Positions 42,330 to 50,867 of a stretch of 64,000 nt of DNA are shown piece by piece. A program made the position numbers and the translations under genes. This DNA comes from Candidimonas humi (GTDB lineage Bacteria > Pseudomonadota > Gammaproteobacteria > Burkholderiales > Burkholderiaceae_B), in the NCBI RefSeq assembly GCF_019166065.1, contig NZ_JAHTBN010000004.1, positions 248,001-312,000 on the forward strand. The letters run 5' to 3'. Position 1 is the stretch's first letter. Each line of letters begins with the position of its first letter. Below the pieces are notes generated by a model. That model had not been told where the DNA came from. It made no database searches and saw nothing but the letters and a program-made list of their open reading frames with translations.

Positions 42330-43028
42330 TTATGTGGTGAGGGATTCCGCCTTCAGAATTTCGGCGCGCATGGCGGCGATGATGCCGGCATAGTCGGGGT
42401 GGCCGAAAATGGCCGAGCCGGCCACGAAGGTATCGGCGCCGGCCGCGCGGATGGACGCGATATTGTCGATTTTCACGCCGCCGTCGATTTCCAGCGCGAT
42501 GGGCTGGCCGCCTTCCTGCTGCCAGGCGTCGATGCGGCGGCGGGCATGCGCGAGCTTGGTCAGCGCCGAGGGAATGAAGCTTTGCCCGCCGAAGCCGGGG
42601 TTGACCGACATCACCAGCACCACATCCAGCTTGTCCATGACATAATCCATCCAGTCCAGCGAGGTCGCGGGGCTGAACACCAGGCCCGCCTTGCAGCCGT
42701 GGTCGCGGATCAGGGCCAGGCTGCGGTCGGGATGGCGCGTGGCTTCGGGGTGGAAGGTGATGATGTCGGCGCCCGCCTTGGCGAATTGCGGGATAATGTC
42801 GTCGACCGGCTCGACCATCAGGTGCACGTCTATGGGCGCCGTGGTGTGCGGGCGCAGCGCGGTGCATACGGCCGGCCCGATGCTCAGGTTGGGAACGAAA
42901 TGATTGTCCATCACATCGAAATGTATCCAGTCGGCGCCGGCGGCGACGACGTTGCGGACTTCCTCGCCCAGGCGGGCGAAGTCGGCCGCCAGGATACTGG
43001 GGGCGATGCGTGTGGCGGGTGCGGTCAT
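42330..43028 (-). CDS. rpe: Ribulose-phosphate 3-epimerase
   Basis: 232-residue TIM barrel: [34 protein letters not shown] with metal-binding Asp and His, [17 protein letters not shown] and [12 protein letters not shown] (second Asp). It interconverts ribulose-5-P and xylulose-5-P. The open frame continues upstream but only ATG 43028 gives the family N-terminus. In relatives, as I recall, it is next to gph; here an IclR/Bug block separates them. Confidence 0.96.
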   Translation of the reverse strand: MTAPATRIAPSILAADFARLGEEVRNVVAAGADWIHFDVMDNHFVPNLSIGPAVCTALRPHTTAPIDVHLMVEPVDDIIPQFAKAGADIITFHPEATRHPDRSLALIRDHGCKAGLVFSPATSLDWMDYVMDKLDVVLVMSVNPGFGGQSFIPSALTKLAHARRRIDAWQQEGGQPIALEIDGGVKIDNIASIRAAGADTFVAGSAIFGHPDYAGIIAAMRAEILKAESLTT

Positions 43029-43163
43029 GGGCGTAAACTGGCTTAGTCTGGCTGGGCGGGAATGCGAACAGTGCGCGTCTGCATCTATTGTAGTGTGTGG
43101 CGAGGCGACGCCCGGCTTGCCGGGGCCGACCCGATCTGATCTGTTTACTTTCGGAAGCTGTCC

Positions 43164-43538
43164 GTGAAACCTTACGATCTGACCGTCACCGTGACGCCCC
43201 AGTACCTGCCCGAGCAATCCGAGCCCGACGAGCAGCAGTACGTGTTCGCCTATACCGTGCGCATCACCAATAACGGCGAGCACGCCGCGCAGGTCATCAG
43301 CCGCCACTGGATCATCACCGACGGCCGGCAGAACGTCCAGGAAGTGCGGGGCCTGGGGGTGGTGGGCCAGCAGCCGCTGCTCGCCCCGGGCGAAAGCTTC
43401 GAATACACCAGCGGATGCCCGCTGCCCACGCCCATAGGCACCATGCGCGGCGCCTATCACTGCGTGGGCGAAAACGGCATCCCGTTCGAGGTGCCGATCG
43501 GCGAATTCGTCCTGGCCATGCCGCGCACCCTGCATTGA
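43164..43538 (+). CDS. apaG: ApaG protein
   Basis: 124 residues of the ApaG/DUF525 immunoglobulin-like fold: [64 protein letters not shown] and [14 protein letters not shown]. Named after cobalt resistance and Mg2+ efflux phenotypes in Salmonella (CorD); the biochemistry is unclear. Divergent from rpe with 135 bp between. Confidence 0.95.
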   Translation: MKPYDLTVTVTPQYLPEQSEPDEQQYVFAYTVRITNNGEHAAQVISRHWIITDGRQNVQEVRGLGVVGQQPLLAPGESFEYTSGCPLPTPIGTMRGAYHCVGENGIPFEVPIGEFVLAMPRTLH

Positions 43539-43626
43539 GACGAGGCCGTCCCGTATCGGGTTCCGGTCTTTTGCGGCCGCTCGCCTCACCCTTTCCCATG
43601 CCTGTTTCATCCATGCTGCTTCATTC

Positions 43627-44913
43627 ATGAAAAGAATTCTGCTGTCCAGCGTTTTGCTTGCCGTGCTTGCGGCCTGTAGCACCGTGCCGGAGGAAACCCC
43701 GCCGCAGTCCGCGACTGCCGGCGCCGCGCCGCCGAACCTGGCCGAGCAGCCGCTGCGGGTGCCCGACCTCTCGGCGCTGCCGGCAACCGCGCCGCGCCCG
43801 CTGGCAGGGCGCTTCCAGGCGGTTTCCTGGTCGGCCGTGCCGGGCTGGCGCAACGACAATCTGTCCGATGTCTGGAAAGCCTTCATCAATAACTGCAAGG
43901 GGCTGATGCGCCCGGTGTCGGGTTCGCTCAGCCTGCCCGCCCGCGCCGCGCCGCGCGCCTGGCAGCCGGTCTGCGCAGCCGCGGCGAATTCGGGCTTGCA
44001 GCCCGGCTCGGCCGATCCGGGGGCGGTGCGCCGTTTCCTGGAAGAGCAATTGCGCCCGTGGCGCTTGCTGGATGCGGCCGGACGTCCCGCGGTCAATACC
44101 GTTACCGGCTATTACGAGCCGCTGGTGCACGCCTCGCGCACGCGCGGCGGCCGCTACCAGTGGCCGCTGTATGCGCCGCCCGACGATTTGCTGACGGTGG
44201 ACCTGGGGGCGGTCTATCCCGAACTGGCCGGCAAGCGGGTGCGCGGCAAGCTGGTCGGCAAGCGCGTCGTGCCCTACGACACCCGGGCCGAGATTGCCGC
44301 TTCGCCCAAGCAGCCGCCGGTGATCGTCTGGGTCGACGATCCGGTCGAGGCCTTCTTCCTGACAGTGCAGGGTTCCGGCCGCGCCTTGCTGCCTTCCGGC
44401 GAGACCATACGCCTGGCCTATGCGGACCACAACGGCAGGCCCTACGCTTCTATCGGCAAATGGCTGGCCGACCACGGGCAAATGACCTTGGCCCAGGCCT
44501 CGATGCAGAACATCAAGGCCTGGGCGCGCCAGCATCCCCAGCGCGTGCAGGAAATGCTCAACGCCGACCCGGCCCTGGTGTTCTTCCGCGAGGAACCCAT
44601 CCACGACCCGCAACTCGGGCCGCGCGGATCCTATGGGCTGCCGCTGATCGGCGGCCGCGCGATCGCGGTGGACGCCAGTTTCGTGCCGCTGGGCACGCCG
44701 GTCGTGCTCTCCACCACTTATCCGGGCACGGCCCAGCGGCTGGACCGCCTGGTGTTCGCCGAGGATACCGGCGCGGCCATCCGCGGGGCGGGCAGGGCGG
44801 ACTATTATTGGGGTTTCGGCGACGAGGCCGGCGCGCGCGCCGGCCGCATGAAGCAACGAGGAGAAATGTGGGTGTTGTGGCCCAAGCAGGCAGGAACCCC
44901 ATCGGCACGATGA
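43627..44913 (+). CDS. mltA: Membrane-bound lytic murein transglycosylase A
   Basis: 428-residue lipoprotein: lipobox LAVLAAC at residues 11-17, MltA domain beginning around [12 protein letters not shown], with [16 protein letters not shown], then the C-terminal 3D double-psi barrel: [28 protein letters not shown] and [21 protein letters not shown] with catalytic Asp. It cleaves peptidoglycan to 1,6-anhydro products at the outer membrane. Its stop overlaps the start of the next gene (ATGA). Confidence 0.95.
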   Translation: MKRILLSSVLLAVLAACSTVPEETPPQSATAGAAPPNLAEQPLRVPDLSALPATAPRPLAGRFQAVSWSAVPGWRNDNLSDVWKAFINNCKGLMRPVSGSLSLPARAAPRAWQPVCAAAANSGLQPGSADPGAVRRFLEEQLRPWRLLDAAGRPAVNTVTGYYEPLVHASRTRGGRYQWPLYAPPDDLLTVDLGAVYPELAGKRVRGKLVGKRVVPYDTRAEIAASPKQPPVIVWVDDPVEAFFLTVQGSGRALLPSGETIRLAYADHNGRPYASIGKWLADHGQMTLAQASMQNIKAWARQHPQRVQEMLNADPALVFFREEPIHDPQLGPRGSYGLPLIGGRAIAVDASFVPLGTPVVLSTTYPGTAQRLDRLVFAEDTGAAIRGAGRADYYWGFGDEAGARAGRMKQRGEMWVLWPKQAGTPSAR

Positions 44914-46082
44914 AGCGTGAAACCATAATCGTATGCGGCAGCGGCATCGTGGGGCTGGCCGCGGCGCTCGGGCTGGCCAGGGCGGGCTTCGGCGTTGCGC
45001 TGCTGGGGCCGCGCCGCTTGGTGCCCGCGGCGGCGCGCGACGAATATTGCCCGCGCGTCTATGCCATTTCGCCGGCCAGCCAGCAGTTCCTGGAACAACT
45101 GGGGGTCTGGCCCATGCTCGACGATGGCCGGGTCACCTCGGTCGAAACCATGGAGGTGCACGGCGACGCCGACGGCCAGGTGACGCTGCATGCCTGGCAG
45201 GCAGCCCAGCCCACGCTGGCCTGGATCGTCGAATCCAGCGAACTCGAGCGCGCTTTGCAGCAAGCGGTGCGGGTTTACGGCATCGCGTGGCACGACGACA
45301 CGCTGCAGAGCATCCAGGGCGGCACGGTCTCGACCGCCGCAGGGCGCACGCATGCCGCCGACCTGCTCGTGGGGGCCGACGGCGCCGCGTCGCCGGTGCG
45401 GGAAGCCGCCGGCATCCACAAGGCCGGCAAGCCTTATGGCGACGTCGGCCTGGTGGCCCATCTCACCGCCGAATACCCGCATCAGCACACGGCCATGCAG
45501 TGGTTCAATGCCTATGGCGTGCTGGCGCTGCTGCCCTTGCCGGATACCGCCGACGGGCCCCAGGTTTCCATGGTGTGGTCCATGCCCGCGGCGCTTGCGC
45601 AAAGCTTGCAGGACATGCCGCAGGCGGCGCGCGACCAGGCGCTGGAAGCCAGGCTGCAGGCCGCCACCGGCGATCGCCTGGGTCGCTTGCGGATACGCAG
45701 CCCGCTGCTCGGCTTTCCGCTGTTCATGGAGCACAGCGCCATGATTGCGCCCGGCGTGGCGCTGGTGGGCGATGCGGCGCATCGCGTGCATCCCCTGGCG
45801 GGACAGGGCCTGAACCTGGGGCTGGGCGATGTGCGGGCGCTGCTGCAGGCGCTGCAAGACAAAGAGCCCTATCGGGGCGTGGGCGATCTGCGGGTCTTGC
45901 AGCGCTATCGCCGCGCGCGCGCCGAACCGGTGCTGGCCATGCGGCTGGCTACCGATGGGCTGCACAGCCTGTTCGCCGCGCCTGCGACGCCCTGGGCCTG
46001 GGCGCGCAATGCGGGCATGCGCCTGGTCGACGGCGCGCCCCTGGTCAAGCGCTTCTTGATCGCGGGCGCCTCGGACCATTGA
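44910..46082 (+). CDS. UbiH/Coq6-family FAD monooxygenase
   Basis: 390 residues. FAD motif GSGIVGLAAALGLARAG at the N-terminus, ADLLVGADGAASPVRE, and VALVGDAAHRVHPLAGQGLNLGLGDV, the signature of ubiquinone hydroxylases UbiH/UbiF/UbiI. It probably hydroxylates the ubiquinone ring precursor. ATG 44910 overlaps the mltA stop. Which of the ring positions it acts on cannot be told. It precedes a DsbC-like gene by about 58 bp, an order I recall from Bordetella. Confidence 0.9.
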   Translation: MKRETIIVCGSGIVGLAAALGLARAGFGVALLGPRRLVPAAARDEYCPRVYAISPASQQFLEQLGVWPMLDDGRVTSVETMEVHGDADGQVTLHAWQAAQPTLAWIVESSELERALQQAVRVYGIAWHDDTLQSIQGGTVSTAAGRTHAADLLVGADGAASPVREAAGIHKAGKPYGDVGLVAHLTAEYPHQHTAMQWFNAYGVLALLPLPDTADGPQVSMVWSMPAALAQSLQDMPQAARDQALEARLQAATGDRLGRLRIRSPLLGFPLFMEHSAMIAPGVALVGDAAHRVHPLAGQGLNLGLGDVRALLQALQDKEPYRGVGDLRVLQRYRRARAEPVLAMRLATDGLHSLFAAPATPWAWARNAGMRLVDGAPLVKRFLIAGASDH

Positions 46083-46140
46083 TACGGATGAATCGCCGCC
46101 GCGAATGCGGGCGGCAAGCAGGAATCAGGAGTATTTTTTT

Positions 46141-47157
46141 ATGAGCAAGCGTTTCATGATGGGGCTGGCGGGATGTTTGTGCGCCGGCCTGATGTTCGTA
46201 GGGCAGGCCGGCGCGCAGGATACGGCGCCTTCCGTGCCGGCCGCGGCGGCGCCGGCAGCGACACCTGCGGCAACATCCGCAGCGGCGCCGGCAGCGACAT
46301 CCGCGGCAACATCCGCGGCAGCGCAGCCTGCGGCGCCTGGCCACGATTCCGCGGCGGCCCGGCTTCCCGCGTCGTCTCGTGCTTCCACGCCCTCCGAGGT
46401 TTCCACGGCGGACCAGGCATCCGCTGCGGACCAGGCTTCCGCCTCGGCACAGCCTTCCAGATCCGGCTCGGCTGCGGCGCCAAGCGCCGAATCGGTACCC
46501 GCCTCGCTGGGCGACGATACGCTCGACGCCATCAAGAAGAAGTTCGATGAACGCTTCCCCGGGATCGAGGCCACCGCGGTCGCCCCCACTCCTTTCCCGG
46601 GGCTGTATGAAGTCCAGATAGGCGCCAACCTGGTCTATACCGACGCCAAGGTCGACTACCTCTTGCAGGGCTCGCTGATCGACACCAAGTCGCGCACCGA
46701 TCTCACTTCCGAGCGCATGGCCAAGCTGTCGGAAGTGGCGTTCGACAAGCTGCCCTTGAACCTGGCCGTGAAGCAGGTCCGCGGCAACGGCGAGCGCAAG
46801 ATGGCGGTATTCGAAGACCCCAACTGCGTATTCTGCAAGCGCCTGCACCATACGCTCGAGAGCGTGGACAACGTCACCGTGTATACGTTCCTGTTTCCCG
46901 TGCTGTCGCCCGACTCGGTCGTCAAGGCCCGCGATATCTGGTGCGCCCAGGACAGGGCGGCCACCTGGAAGGCCTGGATGGTCGACGGCAAGAAGCCGCC
47001 CAGCGTCGAATGCCAGGCGCCGGTCGAGCAGGTGCTGGCGCTGGGCAAGAAGCTCATGGTGCAAGGCACCCCGGCCATCATCTTTTCCGACGGGACCCGC
47101 GCTGATGGGGCCTTGCCGCTGCAAGAGCTCGAACAAAAGCTCGACAGCCTGGGTTGA
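46141..47157 (+). CDS. dsbC: DsbC-like thiol:disulfide interchange protein with long Ala/Ser linker
   Basis: 338 residues versus about 235 in E. coli. A signal peptide (1-26) is followed by about 94 residues rich in Ala, Ser, Pro and Thr (27-120), then the DsbC dimerisation domain (LDAIKKKFDERFPGIEATAV) and thioredoxin-like domain with CVFC at 229-232 and cis-Pro in VQGTPAIIF. A second Cys pair is at WC and VEC as in DsbC. It isomerises wrong disulfides in the periplasm, reduced by DsbD. The linker is the odd part; ATG 46141 has CAGGAG upstream. Confidence 0.88.
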   Translation: MSKRFMMGLAGCLCAGLMFVGQAGAQDTAPSVPAAAAPAATPAATSAAAPAATSAATSAAAQPAAPGHDSAAARLPASSRASTPSEVSTADQASAADQASASAQPSRSGSAAAPSAESVPASLGDDTLDAIKKKFDERFPGIEATAVAPTPFPGLYEVQIGANLVYTDAKVDYLLQGSLIDTKSRTDLTSERMAKLSEVAFDKLPLNLAVKQVRGNGERKMAVFEDPNCVFCKRLHHTLESVDNVTVYTFLFPVLSPDSVVKARDIWCAQDRAATWKAWMVDGKKPPSVECQAPVEQVLALGKKLMVQGTPAIIFSDGTRADGALPLQELEQKLDSLG

Positions 47158-47401
47158 CCGGCCACGCCGGAGAGCAGTCGCAGGCGGCCTGAAGGCTCGT
47201 GCGGGGCACGGCCCCGGCGGCTCGTCCCGGCGTGCCGCGGCAGCGGTGCAAATGCCCGGCTTGCCATGATGTTATTGGCCCTGTGGGCGCATGGATTCTA
47301 ATATAGTGAAGGCACGGGCTCGCGTGCCGCGTGTCGCCGCTTCTTGCGGCCGCCGCCGCGAGCCGCGCCCCTGATTTCGATCCTTTGAAAGGAGCATCCT
47401 C

Positions 47402-47827
47402 ATGCCAGTAGAAAAAGTCCTGTATCGCGCCAACGCCACCGCGACCGGCGGCCGTGACGGCCGCGGCGTCACCTCCGACGGCATCCTGGACGTCACGCTC
47501 GCGACGCCTCGCGAATTGGGCGGCACCGGCGGCAAGGGCACCAATCCCGAGCAACTGTTCGCGGTGGGCTATTCGGCCTGCTTTCTCGGCGCCATGAAAT
47601 TCGTCGCCCAGCGCGACAAGCTCAGCATCCCCGCTGATGTATCGGTCAACGGCATCGTCGGCATAGGCCCGATCCCCACGGGCTTCGGCATCGAGGTCGA
47701 GCTGCGCATCTCGCTGCCCGGCCTGGCCCGCGACCAGGCCCAGGTGCTGGTCGACAGGGCGCACATCGTATGCCCGTATTCCAATGCCACGCGCGGCAAT
47801 ATCAACGTGACCCTCACGCTGGTTTGA
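47402..47827 (+). CDS. ohr: Organic hydroperoxide resistance protein (Ohr/OsmC family)
   Basis: 141 residues with the two redox Cys of Ohr: C60 in [13 protein letters not shown] and C124 in [15 protein letters not shown]. It begins [19 protein letters not shown], also typical. It reduces organic peroxides using lipoylated thiols. GAAAGGAG precedes the ATG. No OhrR regulator is adjacent. TTGGCC-18-TAATAT about 100 bp upstream is a weak promoter candidate. Confidence 0.95.
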   Translation: MPVEKVLYRANATATGGRDGRGVTSDGILDVTLATPRELGGTGGKGTNPEQLFAVGYSACFLGAMKFVAQRDKLSIPADVSVNGIVGIGPIPTGFGIEVELRISLPGLARDQAQVLVDRAHIVCPYSNATRGNINVTLTLV

Positions 47828-48014
47828 AGCGCACCGCCGCGGGTGTCGCGCTCGCGGCGGCCGGGCTGGACCGGCCCATGATCGCCGACGCTCCCGCCGG
47901 TTCGATTCCTTGCGGGTATACACTGCCCGCAGTGTGCCGTATGCGCGGTGCGCCCCTGGGCGCGCCGCCGCGATGGCGCCGATATGCGATTCGGACCTGT
48001 CTTGGAGCCATCTC

Positions 48015-48974
48015 ATGAAAATAGCCATACTCGACGACTACCTGGATACCGCCCGCGGGGCGGCCGACTGGGGCTCGCTCGGGGCGGATACTGCGATCAC
48101 CGTCTTCGATAAACCCCTGCCTGCCGGCGTGGAGCAGCGCGCGGCGGCGCTGGCCGGCTTCGACGTCATCGTCGCCATGCGCGAGCGCACGCCGTTTCCG
48201 GCGGACTTGCTGAGCCGCTTGCCCGCCTTGCGGCTGCTGGTGACGACGGGCATGCGCAATCTGGCCATCGACATGCAGGCCTGCGCCGGGCAAGGCGTGG
48301 TGGTGTGCGGCGCCCCGGGCAGCAAGCAGGCGGTCCATGCCACGGCGGAACTGGCGTGGGCGCATATCCTGGGGCTGTTCAAGAATCTGGCTGCCGAAAA
48401 CCGCGTCATGCACGCAGGCGGCTGGCAGACGCAGATACCGCGCATACTGGCCGGCAAGATCCTGGGCATCGTGGGTTTGGGCAAGCTGGGGCAGGCCGCC
48501 GCGGCCGTGGGCAAGGCCTTCGGCATGGAGATCCTGGCCTATAGCCCGCACCTTACCGACGAGCGGGCCGCCGCGGCCGGCGCGCGCCGCGTCGACAAAG
48601 AAGAGTTGTTCGCGCAGTCCGATGTAATCAGCCTGCACCTGATCCTGGCCGACAGCACGCGCGGCCTGGCCAGCGCCGCATTGCTGCGTTCGATGAAGCC
48701 CGACGCGTTCCTGGTGAACACCTCGCGCGCGGGGTTGGTCGACATGGACGCACTATACGATTTGCTGAGCCACAAGCGCATCGGTGGCGCGGGCCTGGAC
48801 GTCTATCCGGACGAGCCCCTGCCCGCCGACGACAGGCTGCGCGGCCTGGACAATGTGCTGCTTACCCCGCACCTGGGCTATGTCAGCGCCGAGAATTTCC
48901 AGGCCTTCTACCGCAACGCCGTCAAGGCCATTGCCGCCTGGGTTGGCGGCGCGCCGGTCGACCTGCTCAACTGA
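48015..48974 (+). CDS. D-2-hydroxyacid dehydrogenase
   Basis: 319 residues: GIVGLGKLGQAAAAVGKAFG for NAD, RSMKPDAFLVNTSRAGLVD and VLLTPHLGYVSAENF with the catalytic His. Start ATG 48015 follows GGAG. Not part of a visible operon. It reduces a 2-oxo acid or oxidises a D-2-hydroxy acid; substrate unknown. Distinct from the enzyme at 25232. Confidence 0.92.
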   Translation: MKIAILDDYLDTARGAADWGSLGADTAITVFDKPLPAGVEQRAAALAGFDVIVAMRERTPFPADLLSRLPALRLLVTTGMRNLAIDMQACAGQGVVVCGAPGSKQAVHATAELAWAHILGLFKNLAAENRVMHAGGWQTQIPRILAGKILGIVGLGKLGQAAAAVGKAFGMEILAYSPHLTDERAAAAGARRVDKEELFAQSDVISLHLILADSTRGLASAALLRSMKPDAFLVNTSRAGLVDMDALYDLLSHKRIGGAGLDVYPDEPLPADDRLRGLDNVLLTPHLGYVSAENFQAFYRNAVKAIAAWVGGAPVDLLN

Positions 48975-48988
48975 GTTGCGCGTTTTTT

Positions 48989-49021
48989 CCTCGCGCCGGC
49001 GGCATTCGCCCCGGCGCGAGG
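48989..49021 (+). terminator. Strong hairpin after the dehydrogenase gene
   Basis: CCTCGCGCCGG pairs perfectly with CCGGCGCGAGG across an 11-base loop that itself contains GGC/GCC. It lies 15 bases after the stop. Six T's are upstream of the stem rather than downstream, so it may stabilise the 3' end or act without a U-run. Between here and 49174 nothing else is recognised. Confidence 0.35.
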
Positions 49022-49173
49022 TCTGCCGCTGCTTCAGCGGCCACACGGCCTGCACGTCCGGTTTGTCTCGCATATCCGGCATGGCCGGGTGTCGCGCCAT
49101 GCGGCTGGGGTCCGCCCGCCTTGGGTTCATGTGTCTCATGCTTCTGCGACTACCCCCGTGCCAGTGTCTGAGC

Positions 49174-49332
49174 CCTTGCATCCTTGCATCCCTGCATCCT
49201 CAAGCCCTCGCGCCCTCGCGCCCTCGCGCCCTCGCGCCCTCAAGCCAGCAAGCCCTCAAGCCCTCAAGCCCTCAAGCCCTCAAGCCCTCAAGCCCTCAAG
49301 CCCTCAAGCCCTCAAGCCCTCAAGCCCTCAAG
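49174..49332. repeat. Tandem octanucleotide repeat
   Basis: Ten perfect copies of CCCTCAAG (49253-49332), preceded by one CCAGCAAG, one CCCTCAAG (49237-49244), four CCCTCGCG (49205-49236) and degenerate units of CCTTGCAT/CCCTGCAT type from about 49174. The eight-base unit is not a multiple of three. It ends six bases before a -35 element. The gradient from degenerate to perfect copies suggests expansion at the promoter-proximal end. Confidence 0.95.
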
Positions 49333-49338
49333 CCCGGT

Positions 49339-49387
49339 TTGACACGCGGTTTTTTCTCAAATTAGAATGAAAACGATAATCAATATC
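49339..49387 (+). promoter_or_regulatory. Promoter with overlapping Fur box before the PepSY gene
   Basis: TTGACA (49339-49344), an 18-bp spacer and TAGAAT (49363-49368), followed at once by GAAAACGATAATCAATATC (49369-49387). The latter matches the 19-bp Fur consensus GATAATGATAATCATTATC at 16 positions. Fur-Fe would block the transcription start, making the downstream gene iron-repressed. The repeat array abuts the -35 side. Confidence 0.75.
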
Positions 49388-49475
49388 TTTTTATTCCAAG
49401 GAAGAAAATGGGGCCGAACGGGACCCGCGTCGCGTCGTACGTATCGAAGCCGGCCGCAGCCGGCCGGGGCCGCTC

Positions 49476-50645
49476 GTGACGGCCGCCACCACTCTCAAGA
49501 CCTGGTATTGGCTGCACAAATGGAGCAGCCTGGTATGCACGGTGTTCCTGCTGGTGATATGCATCACCGGCCTGCCGCTGGTGTTCCACGACGAGATCGA
49601 CCAGTGGCTGGACAATGCCAAGCCCTACGCCGTGGTGCCGGCCGACGCGCCGGTGGCGAGCATCGACCCCATGGTGGCCAAGGCCCGCAAGCTTTATCCG
49701 GGGCAGGTGATCAATTTCGTATTTGCCGACGACGACGCGCCGCAGGTGCTGGTGGGCATGGCGCCGTCGTTCGCACAGGCCACCACCGACAGCCACACGC
49801 TGAAATTCGATGCCCACACCGGCGAACTGCTCAAGGACGGGCGGCCCGGCGAACGCTATACCTTCATGGGCATCATGCTGGCGCTGCACATGGATCTGTA
49901 CGCCGGCCTGCCGGGCGAGCTGTTCCTGGGCCTCATGGGGCTGCTGTTCGTGATCGCCATCGTATCGGGCGTGATGCTGTACGGGCCCTTCATGAAGAAG
50001 CTGGCTTTCGGCACCGTGCGCGCCGGCCGTTCACGGCGCCTGAAATGGCTGGACCTGCATAACCTGCTCGGAGCGGTCACGCTGGGCTGGGGGCTGGTGG
50101 TGGGCGTCACCGGCGTCATCAACGAATTGTCGACGCCCATGTTCACCTACTGGCAGAAAACCGACGTCGCCCAGTTGCTCGCGGCCTACAAGAACGCCGA
50201 GCCGCCCGCCGTGCTCACTTCGCCGCAGGCGGCACTCGAAACCGCAATGCGCGCCCTGCCGGAGCAGAGTTTCGTCAGCGTGGCGTTTCCGGGCAATCCT
50301 TTCGGCGTGCCGCACCATTACATCATCTGGTCCAAGGGCTCCACGCCCTTGCGCTCGCATCTGTTCACCGCCGCCCTGGTCGACGCCGGTACGGGCCAGC
50401 TCACTGCCGTGGCGCGTCCTCCCTGGTATCTCGCCGCGCTGGAACTGTCGCGGCCGCTGCATTTCGGCGATTACGGCGGCATGCCGCTGAAAGTGATCTG
50501 GGCTTTGCTGGACCTGCTCACCATCGTGGTGCTGGCCAGCGGCCTGTACCTGTGGTTCGCCCGGCGCCGCGCCACCGATGCGCGCGTTGCGGCATTGGCG
50601 CGCCAGGCCGCCATCGTGGCGCCGATTCCGGCCAAGGCCTCGTGA
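49476..50645 (+). CDS. PepSY-associated membrane protein (PiuB-like)
   Basis: 389 residues with about four membrane segments: one after the N-terminal WYWLHKWSS, then LFLGLMGLLFVIAIVSGVML, LHNLLGAVTLGWGLVVGVTG and a C-terminal one (LLDLLTIVVLASGLYLWF). PepSY-TM proteins accompany siderophore receptors and are thought to reduce or process ferric siderophores at the inner membrane. The start is GTG 49476, 89 bp after the Fur box, with only a weak GGGG ribosome site. Iron repression is expected. Confidence 0.88.
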   Translation: MTAATTLKTWYWLHKWSSLVCTVFLLVICITGLPLVFHDEIDQWLDNAKPYAVVPADAPVASIDPMVAKARKLYPGQVINFVFADDDAPQVLVGMAPSFAQATTDSHTLKFDAHTGELLKDGRPGERYTFMGIMLALHMDLYAGLPGELFLGLMGLLFVIAIVSGVMLYGPFMKKLAFGTVRAGRSRRLKWLDLHNLLGAVTLGWGLVVGVTGVINELSTPMFTYWQKTDVAQLLAAYKNAEPPAVLTSPQAALETAMRALPEQSFVSVAFPGNPFGVPHHYIIWSKGSTPLRSHLFTAALVDAGTGQLTAVARPPWYLAALELSRPLHFGDYGGMPLKVIWALLDLLTIVVLASGLYLWFARRRATDARVAALARQAAIVAPIPAKAS

Positions 50646-50646
50646 C

Positions 50647-50841
50647 GTGTTCCTGACCACCATGACTCTACGCACCCCTTTTCTGCGCGTCTGGGGCGCG
50701 CCCCTGCTGATTGCCGCCTTGACCTTGTTCGGCCTGCTGGCGGCGCTGCTGGGCACCGGCGCCTGGCACTGGATGGCCTGGGCGACTCTGGCCGTGCCTG
50801 TCGTCGTCGGCTTGCGCTTCTGGGTCGCGCCGCGCGGCTGA
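50647..50841 (+). CDS. Small two-helix membrane protein
   Basis: 64 residues from GTG 50647 (one base after the PepSY stop) or 59 from ATG 50662. It consists almost wholly of two hydrophobic helices (PLLIAALTLFGLLAALLG and MAWATLAVPVVVGLRFWV). Similar short proteins follow PepSY genes in iron loci. Function unknown, likely iron-repressed with the upstream gene. Confidence 0.7.
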   Translation: MFLTTMTLRTPFLRVWGAPLLIAALTLFGLLAALLGTGAWHWMAWATLAVPVVVGLRFWVAPRG

Positions 50842-50867
50842 AGCCCTGTCTCTGCCGGGCCGCGTCC

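Noticed and set aside
43029-44096. Upstream extension of rpe through apaG and into mltA
   Set aside because: It is an open frame opposite apaG and mltA; epimerase similarity begins at ATG 43028.
49174-49332. Repeat array considered as a CRISPR
   Set aside because: The units are 8 bp and directly joined, without spacers of 30 or so bases and without cas genes.
49089-49370. Open frames through the octanucleotide array giving SPQALKPS-type repeats
   Set aside because: Three frames are open simply because an 8-base repeat without stops recurs; there is no ribosome site and the region abuts a promoter.
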